Positions 1 to 34,995 of a stretch of DNA of 64,000 nucleotides are shown here, one piece after another. Each line of letters starts with the position of its first letter. The first letter of the stretch is position 1. This DNA is from Enoplolaimus lenunculus. Taxonomy: Eukaryota > Nematoda > Enoplea > Enoplida > Thoracostomopsidae. The position numbers were made by a program, and so were the translations under genes. Location of the stretch: NCBI GenBank assembly GCA_030248215.1, contig JASANG010003859.1:80711-144710 (forward strand). The letters run 5' to 3'. The notes under the pieces are model-generated. The model was not told where the DNA came from. It searched no databases and saw nothing but the letters and a program-made list of their open reading frames with translations.

Positions 1-57
1 GTATCGATGTTTTGACTGACGTAAAATAAAATATGTTTATATTATGTATGTTTTTAG

Positions 58-23445
<23,388 letters not shown>

Positions 23446-23577
23446 GAATTCTTCGTTATGTTTGAGAAGTTTGTCGGAAAAAATTCTTCTATTTCAGTTT
23501 GGCGGAAAATTTATAATCATTGAGAAAACAATTTCTTTTCTTTGACGGTTTTTTGTTTAAAAATCATTTTAAAATTC

Positions 23578-23583
23578 AATAAA
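23578..23583 (+). terminator. AATAAA polyadenylation signal of the BRWD gene
   Basis: A perfect AATAAA lies 133 bases after the stop codon, in AT-rich sequence, and is followed by a TTTTGTAAGTTTG stretch. It is the first such hexamer after the stop. Confidence 0.6.
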
Positions 23584-25079
23584 TTTTGTAAGTTTGAAAT
23601 CCAGTCGATTCAATACTGTTCTGAATGCTCCTTTAAACACCTACGTTGATTAGTGTTAAAATGACGTCATAGAATTACAGGAAAATGTAACCATACTGGA
23701 ACTGTTGGGTGTCGTCCAATATAGATAGATAATCTATGCATTGTTACCTTCTTACTTTTGATTTAATTGATCACAGATAAACTTGGTGTGTAGCGTACAA
23801 TTTTCTGGAACATAAATAAATTATCAGTTTTGCCAATACTAAACTGTATTACTAGTGCTAGTGTTTCATGTTATCATGGGTGTGGTCTGGATTTTGTAAG
23901 CAGGTCACGACGTCTTGTATAAATTTCGAACGGGTTTGTTGTGTAACCAACTGAAAATTGTCTAATCTGGATACAAAACTACAAATGCGGGGTTGATCCT
24001 TGAACCGCCCTTCTTCTGGATACACTTTCGCATAGTGCTTCAGAGTGGTCGGCTGGTCAATTTTGCGAACAAACTACAAAATGTATGTAAGGTTTCCAGA
24101 ATTTGGGTGGAACGTTTGGTATAAAGATGGAATATTATTGTTGAATAATATTGTTTATATTATGCAGATGTATTTTGTACTGTGCTGTTTTTTGCAACAA
24201 CAATAATTTATTTATATATTTCGCATTTTTTGTTGAAAGTACCGGTAGAAAACGTAACAAGCTTTGAAGAAGTGTACTTTCAACAGTTACCCACCAATGA
24301 TTACCTGAAAACCGAGTAGGCAGTGCGATATCGAATTTAAGGTTACTGTGTAGGTTCATATATCAAAAATTTGTGCTGCGATTATTGTCAAATCTTGAAG
24401 CTGTAAGTCTTGTTGCCAAACTGTGCGTGCCGATTGCTGTTGCAATTTGTATCTGCCAAATCTGTACGTGTGGATATGGCTTAACGGGTTTACTCCTAAT
24501 TGCTTGCTTCGCTATGTTATTAGTTTATTAGGGTTTTAAAAGAACTACCATACGAATGTACGTGAGTGATGCTTGCGATATCTCGGAAGAACGTAGAGTC
24601 TTGCTGTTTCATGTTTGCATGATACGTATAAGTTTTGTGTTTATTTTTTGAATGAAATATTTGTGTAATGTATGCTTGATTATCTCCCTGGTTACTGTTT
24701 GTATAATTGCTAATATTTCTTAGTTTTATATCATCAGTTGATTTTGTGTATATAATTTGATTTTTGCCTAATGCGTTCTTGTTTTTCTTCTTGCATTCAG
24801 CATCTAAGTTGTGCTATGAAACGTCGTTTCAGAATCGGAAACAAGTAGTAGCTCCGGGTTCTATTTTGCAATGTTTTGGCATTTTTGGTTTTTATATATT
24901 TTAATACTGTAATTTTGAAATGTCAAATTTCTACCCAAAATATTACAATTATTTATTCTTATGTGGTCTATGTATATATGCTGAATAATATGTTCGTTTG
25001 TGCATATTTCGAATTGGACTATAATAAATTGTTGTATTCGTCTGTAATTTAGAGAGCAGTTTGTCATCAGAGATGTAGC
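23584..25079. other. Intergenic sequence after the BRWD gene
   Basis: AT-rich, no convincing coding frame. Apart from a small MITE fragment near 24395-24484, nothing else was recognised. Confidence 0.5.
24395..24484. mobile_element. Fragment related to the CCTATTCACACGTG MITE
   Basis: TTGTTGCCAAACTGTGCGTG, GCTGTTGCAATTTG, and TCTGTACGTGTGGATA at its right edge. Confidence 0.35.
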
Positions 25080-25353
25080 CTACAACCGTTGGTGTACCTC
25101 CGGCTGTTTAGAAAAGTTTTGCATCATTTTTCGCCAATTTAGATTGTGAAATTTTTTTATATTTTTGTACAAGATGTACTCCAATCTATGAGTTGTATTT
25201 GTTTTATGATTTCGAAAGTTATACATATTGTCGCGATTGATCAAAAAGGTAATAAAAGTAAAATGTTCAAAAACTTTCATTACCGAAATTGGCAGAATTT
25301 CTACCGAAGCTAGAGCCTGAGGCGTAGCTCCGGTTGCACCCTGCTTTCAGGGG
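25080..25353. mobile_element. Probable MITE with TGCACCCTG right end
   Basis: GAGGCGTAGCTCCGGTTGCA then CCCTGC at the right; the left part has GGTGTACCTCCGG. AATT/TTTT-rich middle. The left boundary is unsure. Confidence 0.5.
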
Positions 25354-25530
25354 CGTAAACAGGGATTGGTATTAATTTGCTGAACAAAAGGTTGAATTTG
25401 ACCAAAATTCAACATAAAATGTTTAGTGTAAATTGGAATTTGCACAAATATTGGTGGGAAAATTGTGTCAGGACCGACGGTCTTCGCTTAGGCGTACGAA
25501 TATGATTATAGTACTGTCCCGACTATGTTC

Positions 25531-25718
25531 GGCCCATGTTACTTTCAGGGCCGTCTTGGTGTCTGGCGGTTCTGTAAAAGAGTAGGCTTACATTCTAGAC
25601 TACATTTTTTGCTTAGGCTTATAGGCTTAGGAATACGCGTTTGCAACGCTTTAGGCTTGGGCTTTACGCTTAAGGAATACAGTTCATCTACTGTTATGGC
25701 CGTAAAAGCAACATTGGC
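25531..25718. mobile_element. TTAGGC-core MITE, subfamily B, reversed
   Basis: GGCCCATGTTACTTTCAGGG at the left and GGCCGTAAAAGCAACATTGG at the right, with TTAGGC-type units between. It lies between the BRWD and receptor genes. Confidence 0.75.
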
Positions 25719-26168
25719 GCCATGTTCTATGCAATGGCCTACAATTGCAAGATATGTAGTAAAATGACGTAACTCAATCAAAATTCTACAAAATTTCGGT
25801 GCATCCGCTGATTTTCTTTGAACTTTTAAGAAAGCCAAGTAAATATTTGCATGTTTTAATGGCATTTATAGAAAATAAAACATTTTTGAAGTTTTTATAC
25901 TTTAATATTGCATTGGCCAGAATAAGGGCGTTTCCAGTTGTTATTACAGTCCGTTATGCCCAATCGCAGCGAGAACTCGCAGCTGCAAGCGACATAACAA
26001 AAAATATCCTGAAATGAAAAATTGAAAGCAAATTTTACTTCTGGGAACGTTTGCATTGTTGCATGATGGTTTAGTGAAAAGGTACTCAAAATTGCATCTC
26101 GATTATTACCGTTTAATAATTCAAGCTGTCCCGGTTATATAACGTAAACCCCTACATCAAACGAATAT

Positions 26169-26174
26169 TTTATT
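26169..26174 (-). terminator. AATAAA polyadenylation signal of the receptor gene
   Basis: The reverse complement of TTTATT lies about 80 bases beyond the receptor stop on the - strand, giving a short 3' UTR. Confidence 0.5.
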
Positions 26175-26256
26175 AAAATTTTCATTTTAGCTTGGATAAT
26201 GGTATATTTTAACACTAGTTTCAATGTTCTAATTTATCAACGTATATCAACAGGGT

Positions 26257-29200
26257 TTAGAGTGTTTTTGTGAAACTCAACGCCAGCGTTTTCTGTGTTC
26301 GTTTGCTCGAAGATATGGTTCGTGAAATACCGTTATTTTCAGCATGACCGCTGGTATTTGATTCGTTCGCATACATGAATCGATTTGACGCAACATTTAC
26401 GCCATTGTAGTAGTTTTCACTGTAATTGCTTGGAATCAATGAATTACACGCGTTCAGTGTTCGCATTTTGATGTCATGATGTAGCGCTGGTGAATGAACT
26501 AAATTAGTATGAATTCTACTGGCATAACCGTCATTGATAATTCTGGACGGCTGACAACCGTTCAGTGCAAACAACGGATCTGCGTATCCAGGCGCATAGC
26601 TGGTACCAATATAACGGCGGTTACACGCTGAGCTGGGTGTTTGACAAGCCGGCACACGGCCGTGATAGCCAAACGGCCGACGACATGAACGAAGGATGAA
26701 CCCGGCAACTATGCGATACCTACTGCTACAGATGAAATAAATAACAACGTTCACTGACGAATTAAGCATCACCAAAATGTTACACGCGTCGATGAGCAGA
26801 TAAAATTCTGGCCACCGGTACAGATTGACGGCGGATTCAAGCGTTTCAATCGTGTTCAGCACCAACGGAATGGTGTTGAACACAATGAACGCAACAACAA
26901 CTGCAACCATCATTGTTGTGGTTTTGTGTTCGGTCAACTGTTGGATTGAAATGTTTTGTCGTTCGAGTCGAGCGCGATGAATAACGACGACGATGTAACT
27001 GAAACACACAACCAAAAAAACTGTGGCGATGGTTGCAACGTAAACGTGGGGTGGACCGCTGAAGCAGTAAGTTTTATCAAGAGTCGATAATAAGAGTGTG
27101 CAACTTCCAAAAATACACGTGGCATAAAAAGTACCCCGCGCGTTGCGTTTTGCCCATACCCCCCTTATTTAGGGGGTCAAATAACCGGACAAGGTATGCA
27201 CTGTGTATCGCAACAGTATTTGCCTGCGTTCAAGGTTTCAACACCCCCCCCCCAAATGAGGGGGGTGGGCCAAAAACGCAACGCGTGCTGGGTACATTCT
27301 TTAATACACACAATGTACTCAGTTGCACACTCTTGTTATAAAGAGTGATCATCCACTCTTGGTTTTATTGACTGCACAAGTTGATTTATGAGTATGCTTG
27401 AAACTGTAACCTTTTCTCACACGAATATTTTCTATTTTGTCTGAAGACATCTAAACCAGGTTTTTGTTTGTTAGGAGGCGTTCACCATAGCTACTGTTTT
27501 ATAGGAGTTTGACGCTCAAGCTTGAGGTGCCATGTCTTGTAGAATATTATACAACAGATACGCTTAGTAATTGTTAAACGATGCGGGTTGTGCATTATTT
27601 AACCTGCGCAATTTGTACTAAGTTGCTTATTCAAACTGCAATTTTTATGCGAGAAGTAATTAGTAATTGCAGACCGTAATTGAAATTAATTTCATTAATA
27701 ATTATTTGTTTGCCATATGAACGTTTTCGATGTCATATAAAAATTCTATTGTCAAATTAGGATTTGAAGGTAACTCTGGAATAGGGGATACCATCACTAC
27801 TCAGCTGTAGGAGCTTAACGCTCGAGTACAAGGAGGCTTTACAGCTTTGTAAAGATTTTTTACAGGGCATACATGTCGTAAATTACACAACTTTACGTGT
27901 TTCGATGATAACAACTTTGAACAACTACTTGTTAGTAAAAAGAATATCTTGCGGACTTAAACTGCTGTAAGCTAAATTGTCACAGAGATGCATACAACGT
28001 CAGCGTTTAAGCTGATATTTTCCCAGTTTTTGTTTTCGACGGTTAATGATTGCTGGGTTAAACAATGAATATGACAGGAAAGAATAAGGGTTACGGTATA
28101 CTTGACGGTCGGCGCCGTCCGTCACCGTGCGTCACACGTATGGCGCCGTCCGTCACCGTGCGTCACAGGTATGGCGCCGTCCGTCATCTGCTCAGCGCTG
28201 TCCGTCATCCGCACGGTGCTGTCCGTCATCCGCACGGTGTCGTCTGTCATCCGCACGGTGCCATCTGTCATCCGCACGGTGCCGTCTGTCATCCGCACGG
28301 TGCCGTCCATAACCGTTCGCACCATACGCTATCGTACGTGAGTTAATAGCGTACGATACCGAATAGTGACGGACGGCGCCGGACGTCAAGTATACCGTAA
28401 CCCTAATTGACCAACTCGTACCTGTTGAGAACACAAAATACAATGAACGGAATTAAAAATATCAGTATCAAATATGCCCAATGCATATAAAATTCAACAT
28501 AAACACTGTTATCTCGTAGCCAATGGCGATAACTTGTTGATCCATTGTATATGATAACTTCAAATTCAGCGAATCGTACTGCGTTGTATGCAAATGCTAA
28601 TGCACAAGTGCACAGTAACACTGCACGAGTTCGCGATATTGTCAACCAGGTTCGAGCTAAAAGGGCAATTAGCAACATTTTCATATTTTACTCGTCGCTT
28701 TTATGTAAACTTTGTGGCACGGCGATGCTAACATTTCAGTTCTGACGGCTATTAACTTTATTGGTTGGACCCTGGTATTTACCAGTTAAGCCCGTACGAA
28801 GAACATTTTTCTCGTCTTTTCGTCTCTCCAGAAATTTTAAGATGGAACATATTCTCCCTATGTATAAACCTTGTAGACGCTTCTAGTTTATGCTATTTTA
28901 TTTTGTATCAGTTGCAAGTTTTTTGGAGTTAAGGATTTCATATCTTACCATTTTTTAGTGACTATGACTTTTTTGTGTGATTGGCGTTGTTGCCCAGTCT
29001 ACATCTAGCCTAATTTGTAGGGTGCAACCGGAGCTAAAAAATACCGTAGCCGGAGCTGAAACCCGAGCCGGAGCCGGAGCCGGAGGTGAGACGAAATTAG
29101 GTAGTAAAAATGTTGGTGAATTGGTTAATTTTAGCCAATATCTGCAGTATGTTGTTTACTTACGCGCTAAATAGATAAATTTTGCAAAATTAAACAAAAT

Positions 29201-30071
29201 TTTACTTCTGAAATTACTGGAGCCTCCGGCAAAAATTCTACCGAAGCTGGAGCCGGAGGCCCATTTTCTGCCGGAGCCAGAGCCGGAGGCAGACCTCCGG
29301 TGGTACGCTGCTAATGACAAAAATTCTGCCGGAGCCTGATTTTCTGCCGGGCCAGAGCCGGAGGCAGACTTCCGGTTGTATCCTACTAATAACAAAAATT
29401 CTACTGGAGCCGGAGGCCGATTTTCTACCGGAATCAGAGCAGGAGGCAGACCTCCGGTTGTACCCTGCGTGAAATTTTAGCCACAACCTAGTTGCAAAAT
29501 GAATCGCTATTTTAAGAAGCTCAATGCCCCCCTTTTCTACAACTCAAATCCAACCACGAAAGTAAATTTTTGTCGCACGCTTGTGTCTGATTTTTTGGTT
29601 CTCCCAAAAATAATTCGTTCCTTGTCGCCCCCGGGTACCTCGAATCGGATACGCAACGGCAATAAATCGCTCGACTGTGATCACAATTAACGTCCACACC
29701 GATGCTGTTTGTGCCGACAACGCAATCGGATACACGTAAACCAGCGTGTAACAAATCATTGTAAAAATACTTCGCAGTTTGAAAAACGCTAACAGACCTG
29801 GTGGAGCAAAAACAATCGTTCCAGTGACGCACATGACAGCGTCAAATGCTGATAATCCAACCATGAGCGTATTTACTGGACATCGCATGCATGGTCTGCT
29901 AAACACTGACATCGACAGGATGTTTCCAGCCAATCCGCATGTTCCAATTAAAATAATTAATACCGCGTTTGATAAGTTGATAATATCAAAAACACTTGGG
30001 TGTAACGTACGACGTGTGGCAACTTCTTGCGCAAATGCAGTCGATAAATTGAATTCTGCAGTGTTGTCCAT
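26257..30071 (-). CDS. FMRFamide-receptor-like rhodopsin-family GPCR, three exons, 469 residues
   Basis: A seven-helix neuropeptide receptor of the plasma membrane. Exons on the - strand are 30071-29639, 28656-28422 and 26998-26257 (433, 235 and 742 bases); the split codons rejoin as Ala in YPIRARTWL and Ser in VLNSYIVVV. The N-terminus has an N-glycosylation site (NLS). TM1 has GLAGNILS, TM2 LSAFDAV, TM3 ends ERFIAVAYP (ERF replaces DRY), and TM5 LILIFLIPFIVF. TM6 has IVFNTIPLVLN without CWxP, and TM7 has LNSSVNVVIYF (an NPxxY variant). The NSSVN form and the LSRP-MR-like first loop (FSRPCMRCPVN) are typical of FMRFamide/myosuppressin-type receptors. The tail of about 130 residues is Asn/Ser/Tyr-rich with no motif seen. 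The ligand is inferred from family resemblance only. Confidence 0.88.
27080..27365. mobile_element. Palindromic element in receptor intron 2
   Basis: AAGAGTGTGCAACTTCC near the left and AGTTGCACACTCTTG near the right form an inverted pair. Inside are CGCGCGTTGCGTTTTGCCCA and its rough complement around C-rich and G-rich runs. It resembles the element at 18339. Confidence 0.65.
28087..28405. mobile_element. MITE of the TATACTTGACG family in receptor intron 2
   Basis: Inverted ends AGGGTTACGGTATACTTGAC and its complement, 319 bp, GC-rich inside. The interior has six 21-bp tandem units (28179-28305). Its right end lies 16 bases inside the intron from the exon at 28422. Confidence 0.82.
28179..28305. 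repeat. 21-bp tandem repeat (unit GTCCGTCATCCGCACGGTGC + 1)
   Basis: Six units of 21 bases. The period is divisible by three, which creates spurious open frames on both strands here. Confidence 0.85.
29018..29468. mobile_element. MITE with GGGTGCAACCGGAGC ends in receptor intron 1, right end triplicated
   Basis: The left end TAGGGTGCAACCGGAGC is followed by GAGCCGGAGCCGGAGCCGGA. The right end (CTCCGGTTGTACCCTGC) occurs three times in tandem, each copy preceded by GGAGCC-type units. Confidence 0.7.
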
Positions 30072-30130
30072 CGCTAATGACTTAACCTGTAAATTTATGC
30101 AATTAATACAAAACTACAACGCAATAAGCA

Positions 30131-31677
30131 TACTGTATTGACCCGAATAAGACGGGGGTAATAAGAGGGTTGGGTCCCCATTTTGAGTACCAATAAATCG
30201 GAGTCCGTATCCCTAATAAGAGTCAGTATACCAGTCGTAGTGGGACTACATTTATTGAGCGAAGCTCGAACGCACGCAAGCAGTTAATATAATATGCAAA
30301 TTAGTTATTAGCTAACTATTCATTTATCGATTTTGGAGGTTAAGCAATTTCCTAAGATTCCTCGCACCCAAGAATCCTTCAGCCACCCTAATAATTATTG
30401 AAATCATTTAAAAAGTCATAATTTTTTCTCGTCAATTAAGCAAATATGCAAATTAGCTATTAGCTAACTATTCGATATCGCTTTTAAAGGTTTGTAGACA
30501 ATTTATTCATATTCTTCGCACCCGAAAACCCATTATTGCTGAAATTAGATTGCTTTTAACCCTAATAATTAGTGAAACATTGTAAAATCGCCTAATTTAG
30601 GCTTATCAATTATGCTTATATGCAAATTATCTATTAGCTAACTACTCAATTATCGGTTTTAGACGTTTGTAAACAATTTATTCAGATTCCTCGCATCAAA
30701 AAACCTTCAGTAAACCCTAATAATTATTGAAATAATTTAAAAAGTCCTAATTTTGTCTTGTCAATTAAGCTAATATGCAAATTAGCTATTAGCTAACTCT
30801 TCAATTATCGGTTTGGGATGTTTGTAAACAATTTATTCAAATTCTTCACCCCTAAAAACCCTTTATTGCTGAAATTATATTGCTTTTAACCTTAATAATT
30901 AGTGAAATATTGCAAAAAGTCCTAATTTAGGCTTACAAACTATGCTAATAAGCTAACTGCTAAATTATCAGTTTTGGAGGTTTGTAAACAGTCTACGGAG
31001 ATTCCTCGCACCCAAAAACCTTTTAATGCTAAAATTAGATTGCTTCTAACTGTAATAATTAATGAAATATTGTGGAAAATCCTAATTTAGGCTTAATTAA
31101 TTATGTAAATTAGCCTGTAGCTAATAAACAACTTAAAATTTTAAAACCCCAATGCGAGGTTAACACCCTAGTGTCATTGGCTTTCAAACAAAAAAAGTTT
31201 TTGAAAATCGGTTCAGCCGTTCCTGAGATTCTTTTCGGACGGACAGACGGACGGACATCCAACTTCGACCCCCAAGTACAAAACACAAAACGCTTCGCGA
31301 AACTCCGAGCTTCGCTCGGAGTTTCGCTTCGCTCAATAAGCGGATAGAGCCCCTAAACCCTAATTAGAGTCCACAAATGTCAGTTATTCCTTATTGTAGC
31401 GCATAAAGGACTCCAGGTCTAAATAATTTGAGTTCGAAACTTTAAAGCGTATATACTTAAATTTTGAAAGTACATTCCTATAGCCTTGTATTATCCCCTA
31501 AACGTGTAATTCAACGGACAGTGGCAGTACCGAATAAATATCATTAACGAAGGACGGCGGAGGGCGGGTTAAAAATAAATAACAACCCGTAACCGAATAA
31601 CAAGGGGGTACCCTCTGGAGAGGCCAAATAAATATCAGTCCCCCCTCTTATTCGGGTCACTACAGTACGTATTTTGA
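30131..31677. mobile_element. TIR element with satellite core, full-length (family GACCCGAATAAGA)
   Basis: Both ends carry ACTGTAnTGACCCGAATAAG as inverted repeats, with TA outside. No coding frame was found, so it is non-autonomous. The middle holds tandem units (30291-31130). The right part contains an ACGGACAGACGGACGGACAT block and GC-rich palindromic sequence around CTCCGAGCTTCGCTCGGAG (31301-31325). Related copies lie at 42741-43311 and 51930-52254. Confidence 0.8.
30291..31130. repeat. Tandem satellite units inside the TIR element
   Basis: About five units beginning AATATGCAAATTAGCTATTA at 30291, 30443, 30617, 30773 and 30943. Lengths alternate between about 155 and 172 bases. Short units contain CCTAATAATTATTGAAAT; long ones contain TTGCTGAAATTAGATTGCTT. 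The repeat is therefore effectively dimeric, about 327 bp. Confidence 0.75.
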
Positions 31678-32823
31678 GCATAGTTCCAGCTTTGAATAAA
31701 AATGTAGCACAAATCAGTTTCAGTGTTTTGTACGAAGCAACATTAGCCGCATTTGCACAATATTGCAACCAGGTTGGCTGGTACTGCGAAATTGAATGTA
31801 TTTTTTGCTTTGAAAACAATGTTTAATCTGTTAGTTTCATTTGAACAGGATTAAGTGAAGAGCGAACGCAAGGTTTCTAAATCAACACTTTTAAATTTCC
31901 AAGCGAACTTGAAATGTTTTAGCTGTACCGGTTGCTTAAAACCCTTTATAATATGTGCTTCATTGTTTCGGTTCCCAAAAAATGTTGCGATATATCCCCC
32001 GGCCCTCAAGTATACGTCATCTTTAAATTAACAATTTAAAATATTCATCATATGTCGATCGTACTGGAGCGTACCAGAGTCGATATGAAGAGCCTAAAGG
32101 GGCACATGCCTAATTTTATCTTAAATTTTAAACCAAAGCTTGTGCAGTATTGTGCAGTTAGCCTATTTTTTCACAGAGGGTACGTTTAAAAACGAATTGA
32201 CTACACGTTGAAAATAGCAATTTTTTTGACATTTTCCATGAAAAACGATCAAAATATTACATGTTACAAATCAGGCAGAAAAAATTTCATCGGCTCGCAC
32301 CAATGGAGGGCGCGCCCCATCGCCCCACCTAATAATCGCCCTAATTCGTCGTTTACAAAATTTTGTCAACGGCACCACAAAATCTCATAGACCTTAGGTC
32401 TATCACGTTTGGTCTCTTTAAGAGATTTTGTGGCATCGTTGACAAAATTATTCCGAATACTGTGTAAATGCTATTAATTATGACAATCTCAGCAGTTGCT
32501 GATTAATATTAAACATTTCATTTGTAACAAATTTCTATATTCTTTTCGGCTTTAAGTCATGCTGTGAACTATGGCCGAATAATATAATATTACAGTTTTT
32601 ATTTCAGATAAAAACAAAACTTACAAAAACCCCTACTAAATTTTGTTCAAATCGGTGATCACAATATTAATTTAATAACGTCATCAGTAAACATGTAAAT
32701 TAATCAGACTGCTCGCGATGAAAATTTCTACAAATGAAACGCCGCAAACTTTGCTAATTTCATTCTAAGTTTATATAAAGAAAACCGAAACCAAAAAATT
32801 ATTGTTTACGCGTTTTTCGCTTA
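31678..32823. other. Intergenic sequence upstream of the receptor gene
   Basis: No gene recognised. It holds the inverted repeat at 32357-32449. The receptor's promoter must lie between 30072 and here, but the TIR element at 30131 begins only 60 bases from the start codon. Confidence 0.45.
32357..32449. repeat. Inverted repeat, stem of about 28 bp
   Basis: AAAATTTTGTCAACGGCACC...AAAATCTC at 32357-32386 pairs with GAGATTTTGTGGCATCGTTG...AAAATT at 32422-32449, with a 35-base loop. It may be a small MITE. Confidence 0.75.
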
Positions 32824-32873
32824 TAGATAGATAGATAGATAGATACATATAGATTGATAGATAAATATAGAAC
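32824..32873. repeat. GATA microsatellite
   Basis: ATAGATAGATAGATAGATAG followed by imperfect GATA/GATT units. Confidence 0.85.
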
Positions 32874-33099
32874 ATAGATATAGATATACTATACATATTT
32901 TTGCCCATATTTTCTATGAGATCTTTAAGCGTACCTTACGCGTAAGCCTAAATATAAGTTTAATGATATAAATGAACCTAAGTTAAACAAATCCATTCTC
33001 TTGGCAACACAATCTTCTTGTCTCTAAAGTGGCCAGTCCACTAAAACTAACGTGGGCACTTATTGTTCACAGAAGATAAAAACAGTTAGGTACTTGCAC

Positions 33100-33840
33100 A
33101 CAAAAAACATTTTCTTATATTAAAGAAATATTTTCTTAAGTTCAAGGCATTTATTTCTTAATCTAGACTCCAGACATATATTTCTTCAATGCAAGACATT
33201 AGTTTCTGAAAATTTTCAGGAATCTGTTGTCTGGAACACTTTAATGTCTTAAATTTAAGAATGTGTTGCGTAAACGATTAAGACAAATACTTCTGAAATA
33301 CAAGACAATTGTGTCTGAAATATAAGACAAATATATATGTCTGAAATAAAAGACTTGTTTTATTGATTTTTTAAGACATACGTCTTGGAAACAACATTCG
33401 CCAAAGAAGCCATTTTCTAAATAGAGAGCTAAGCTTAACCAAATTAATAAATTTTACAACTTAAAATGCGTCCAAGTCGCAAACTTAGGTTGGGGGGAGT
33501 CTGAGATCAACCCGAAATATCTTTGAAATTCTATATTTAGGTATATATATACTCTCTGAAGAATATAAACAAAGCAATTTTTTACATACATAGAAATCAG
33601 AAAATGAAAATTCTTGAATATAAAACAAGCATTTATTGATAGAAAGAGATTTGTTTCTTGTAAATTGTAAATAGTAATTTCTTGAATTATAAAACATTAA
33701 TGTTTTAAACCGTTTCAGACACAAATTTCTGAGCTGTTTTAAGGCTATTAATGTTTGAAATACAAGACATTATTGTCTTGAATATTTAAAGAAGGTAGGA
33801 GTCTTGAAATTTCAAGACAATTAATTTTGTGTCTAGGCTT
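33100..33840. repeat. Region of degenerate AAGACA/TTTCTGAAATA motifs
   Basis: TTTCTGAAATACAAGACA-like words recur every 30-40 bases. The left edge GTACTTGCACACAAAAAACA resembles the complement of the sequence at 44215-44232 (TTTTTTGTGTGTACC), which has similar words at 43980-44215. Probably a transposon family. Confidence 0.45.
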
Positions 33841-33923
33841 AGACAAAGGCTTAGGCAAAGGCATAGATAAGCATTGTCCTCCTAAAGCTAAACACAGCGT
33901 AAACGCATAAATTCATGCAATTA

Positions 33924-34006
33924 AGAGTGGCTCTATACATTTGACGACGTCCAGCGCCGTCCATCAGCGTTCGGTGAAGTCCGGACGACAAGTATACTGC
34001 CACCCT
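33924..34006. mobile_element. Short MITE of the TATACTTGACG family
   Basis: GAGTGGCTCTATACATTTGAC at the left and GACAAGTATACTGCCACCCT at the right, only 83 bp, little more than the two arms. Confidence 0.6.
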
Positions 34007-34269
34007 TTACGCTGTTATAATTGCTGCACTGTTCGCTGATTGGTTACTTGAAATTAGTTTTTTTTCGGTTAACTCGTTGAAAAACCGTTAAAAAACTATG
34101 TTTCGTTTGTTTTGCAGTGCCCGCATCTTTATAAACTGCATTACTGACGGTCAGGCACATAAACTGTATCCAGCATTGCGTGTCAAGGCTACATTACTGA
34201 TCGCAAATTTAATATATTTAAATCGAAAGCAGCCAACTTGACTAACGAACCCAAAACCTTATATTAGAC

Positions 34270-34495
34270 TTAAGGTTGCGATATATTTTTCAACGTCGCG
34301 TAATGTCGTGTGGCGCCGTCCGCTGCCGCGCGTCACTGGATGATGCCGTTCGCTGCTGAGCGACGCCATCCACCGCAGTGCAACGGTACAAATATGCCGC
34401 AAGGCAGCATCCGGCGACGCGCGATGCCGCGCGGTGCTGAGCGTTTGTTAAAAATTGTTTTTACATGACGCAAGGCAAATATAACGCAAACCGCA
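34270..34495. mobile_element. Diverged MITE related to the TATACTTGACG family
   Basis: GGTTGCGATATATTTTTCAACG at the left and its rough complement GCAAATATAACGCAAACC at the right. The interior is full of GGCGCCGTCCGC-type sequence. It is older or a sister subfamily. Confidence 0.45.
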
Positions 34496-34788
34496 ACGCT
34501 AACACAACTCGGTTAAGTCACAACAAACATATCGTCAAATGGTTCACTTATGCACTTGTTCTGCAAATTTAAACCCCAAGCCTAATCCTAAAAATTATGC
34601 CAAAATATTAAATGTCAAATTCTGTAGCCAAAAGACATCACAAAAGCTTAAACGCGTAGCAACTTTAAAATAAATTTTTTTGATAACATTTTTAAGTTTT
34701 GTTTCGAGTTTCGATATATTTTTGGTTTTTGTAGAAAAATTAGTTGTTTATCAAACTCGACATTTTATTGGGATCCGCTTCCTAACCC

Positions 34789-34995
34789 GGCCCATGTACT
34801 TTATTAGGGGTTGAAAGTTTTTCTGTGGGACTGCAATAGAGTAATCTTAAGTTTTAGACTAATTTTTTGCTTGACTTAGGTTTAGTATTGGGCTTAGAAA
34901 TATCTCATTTTTACTCTTAGGCTTAGGCTTAGGCATAAGCTTAGGCTTAGGAATATGCTTATAATACTCTTCCGCCCTTGTTCTTTAAATTGGCC
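34789..34995. mobile_element. TTAGGC-core MITE, subfamily A, reversed
   Basis: GGCCCATGTACTTTATTAGG at the left and CCGCCCTTGTTCTTTAAATT then GGCC at the right, with CTTAGGCTTAGGCTTAGGCA inside. Confidence 0.75.

Noticed and set aside
28102-28346. Overlapping frames on both strands with repeated VRHPHGA or VIRTV words
   Set aside because: They come from the 21-bp tandem repeat of a MITE, whose period is a multiple of three.
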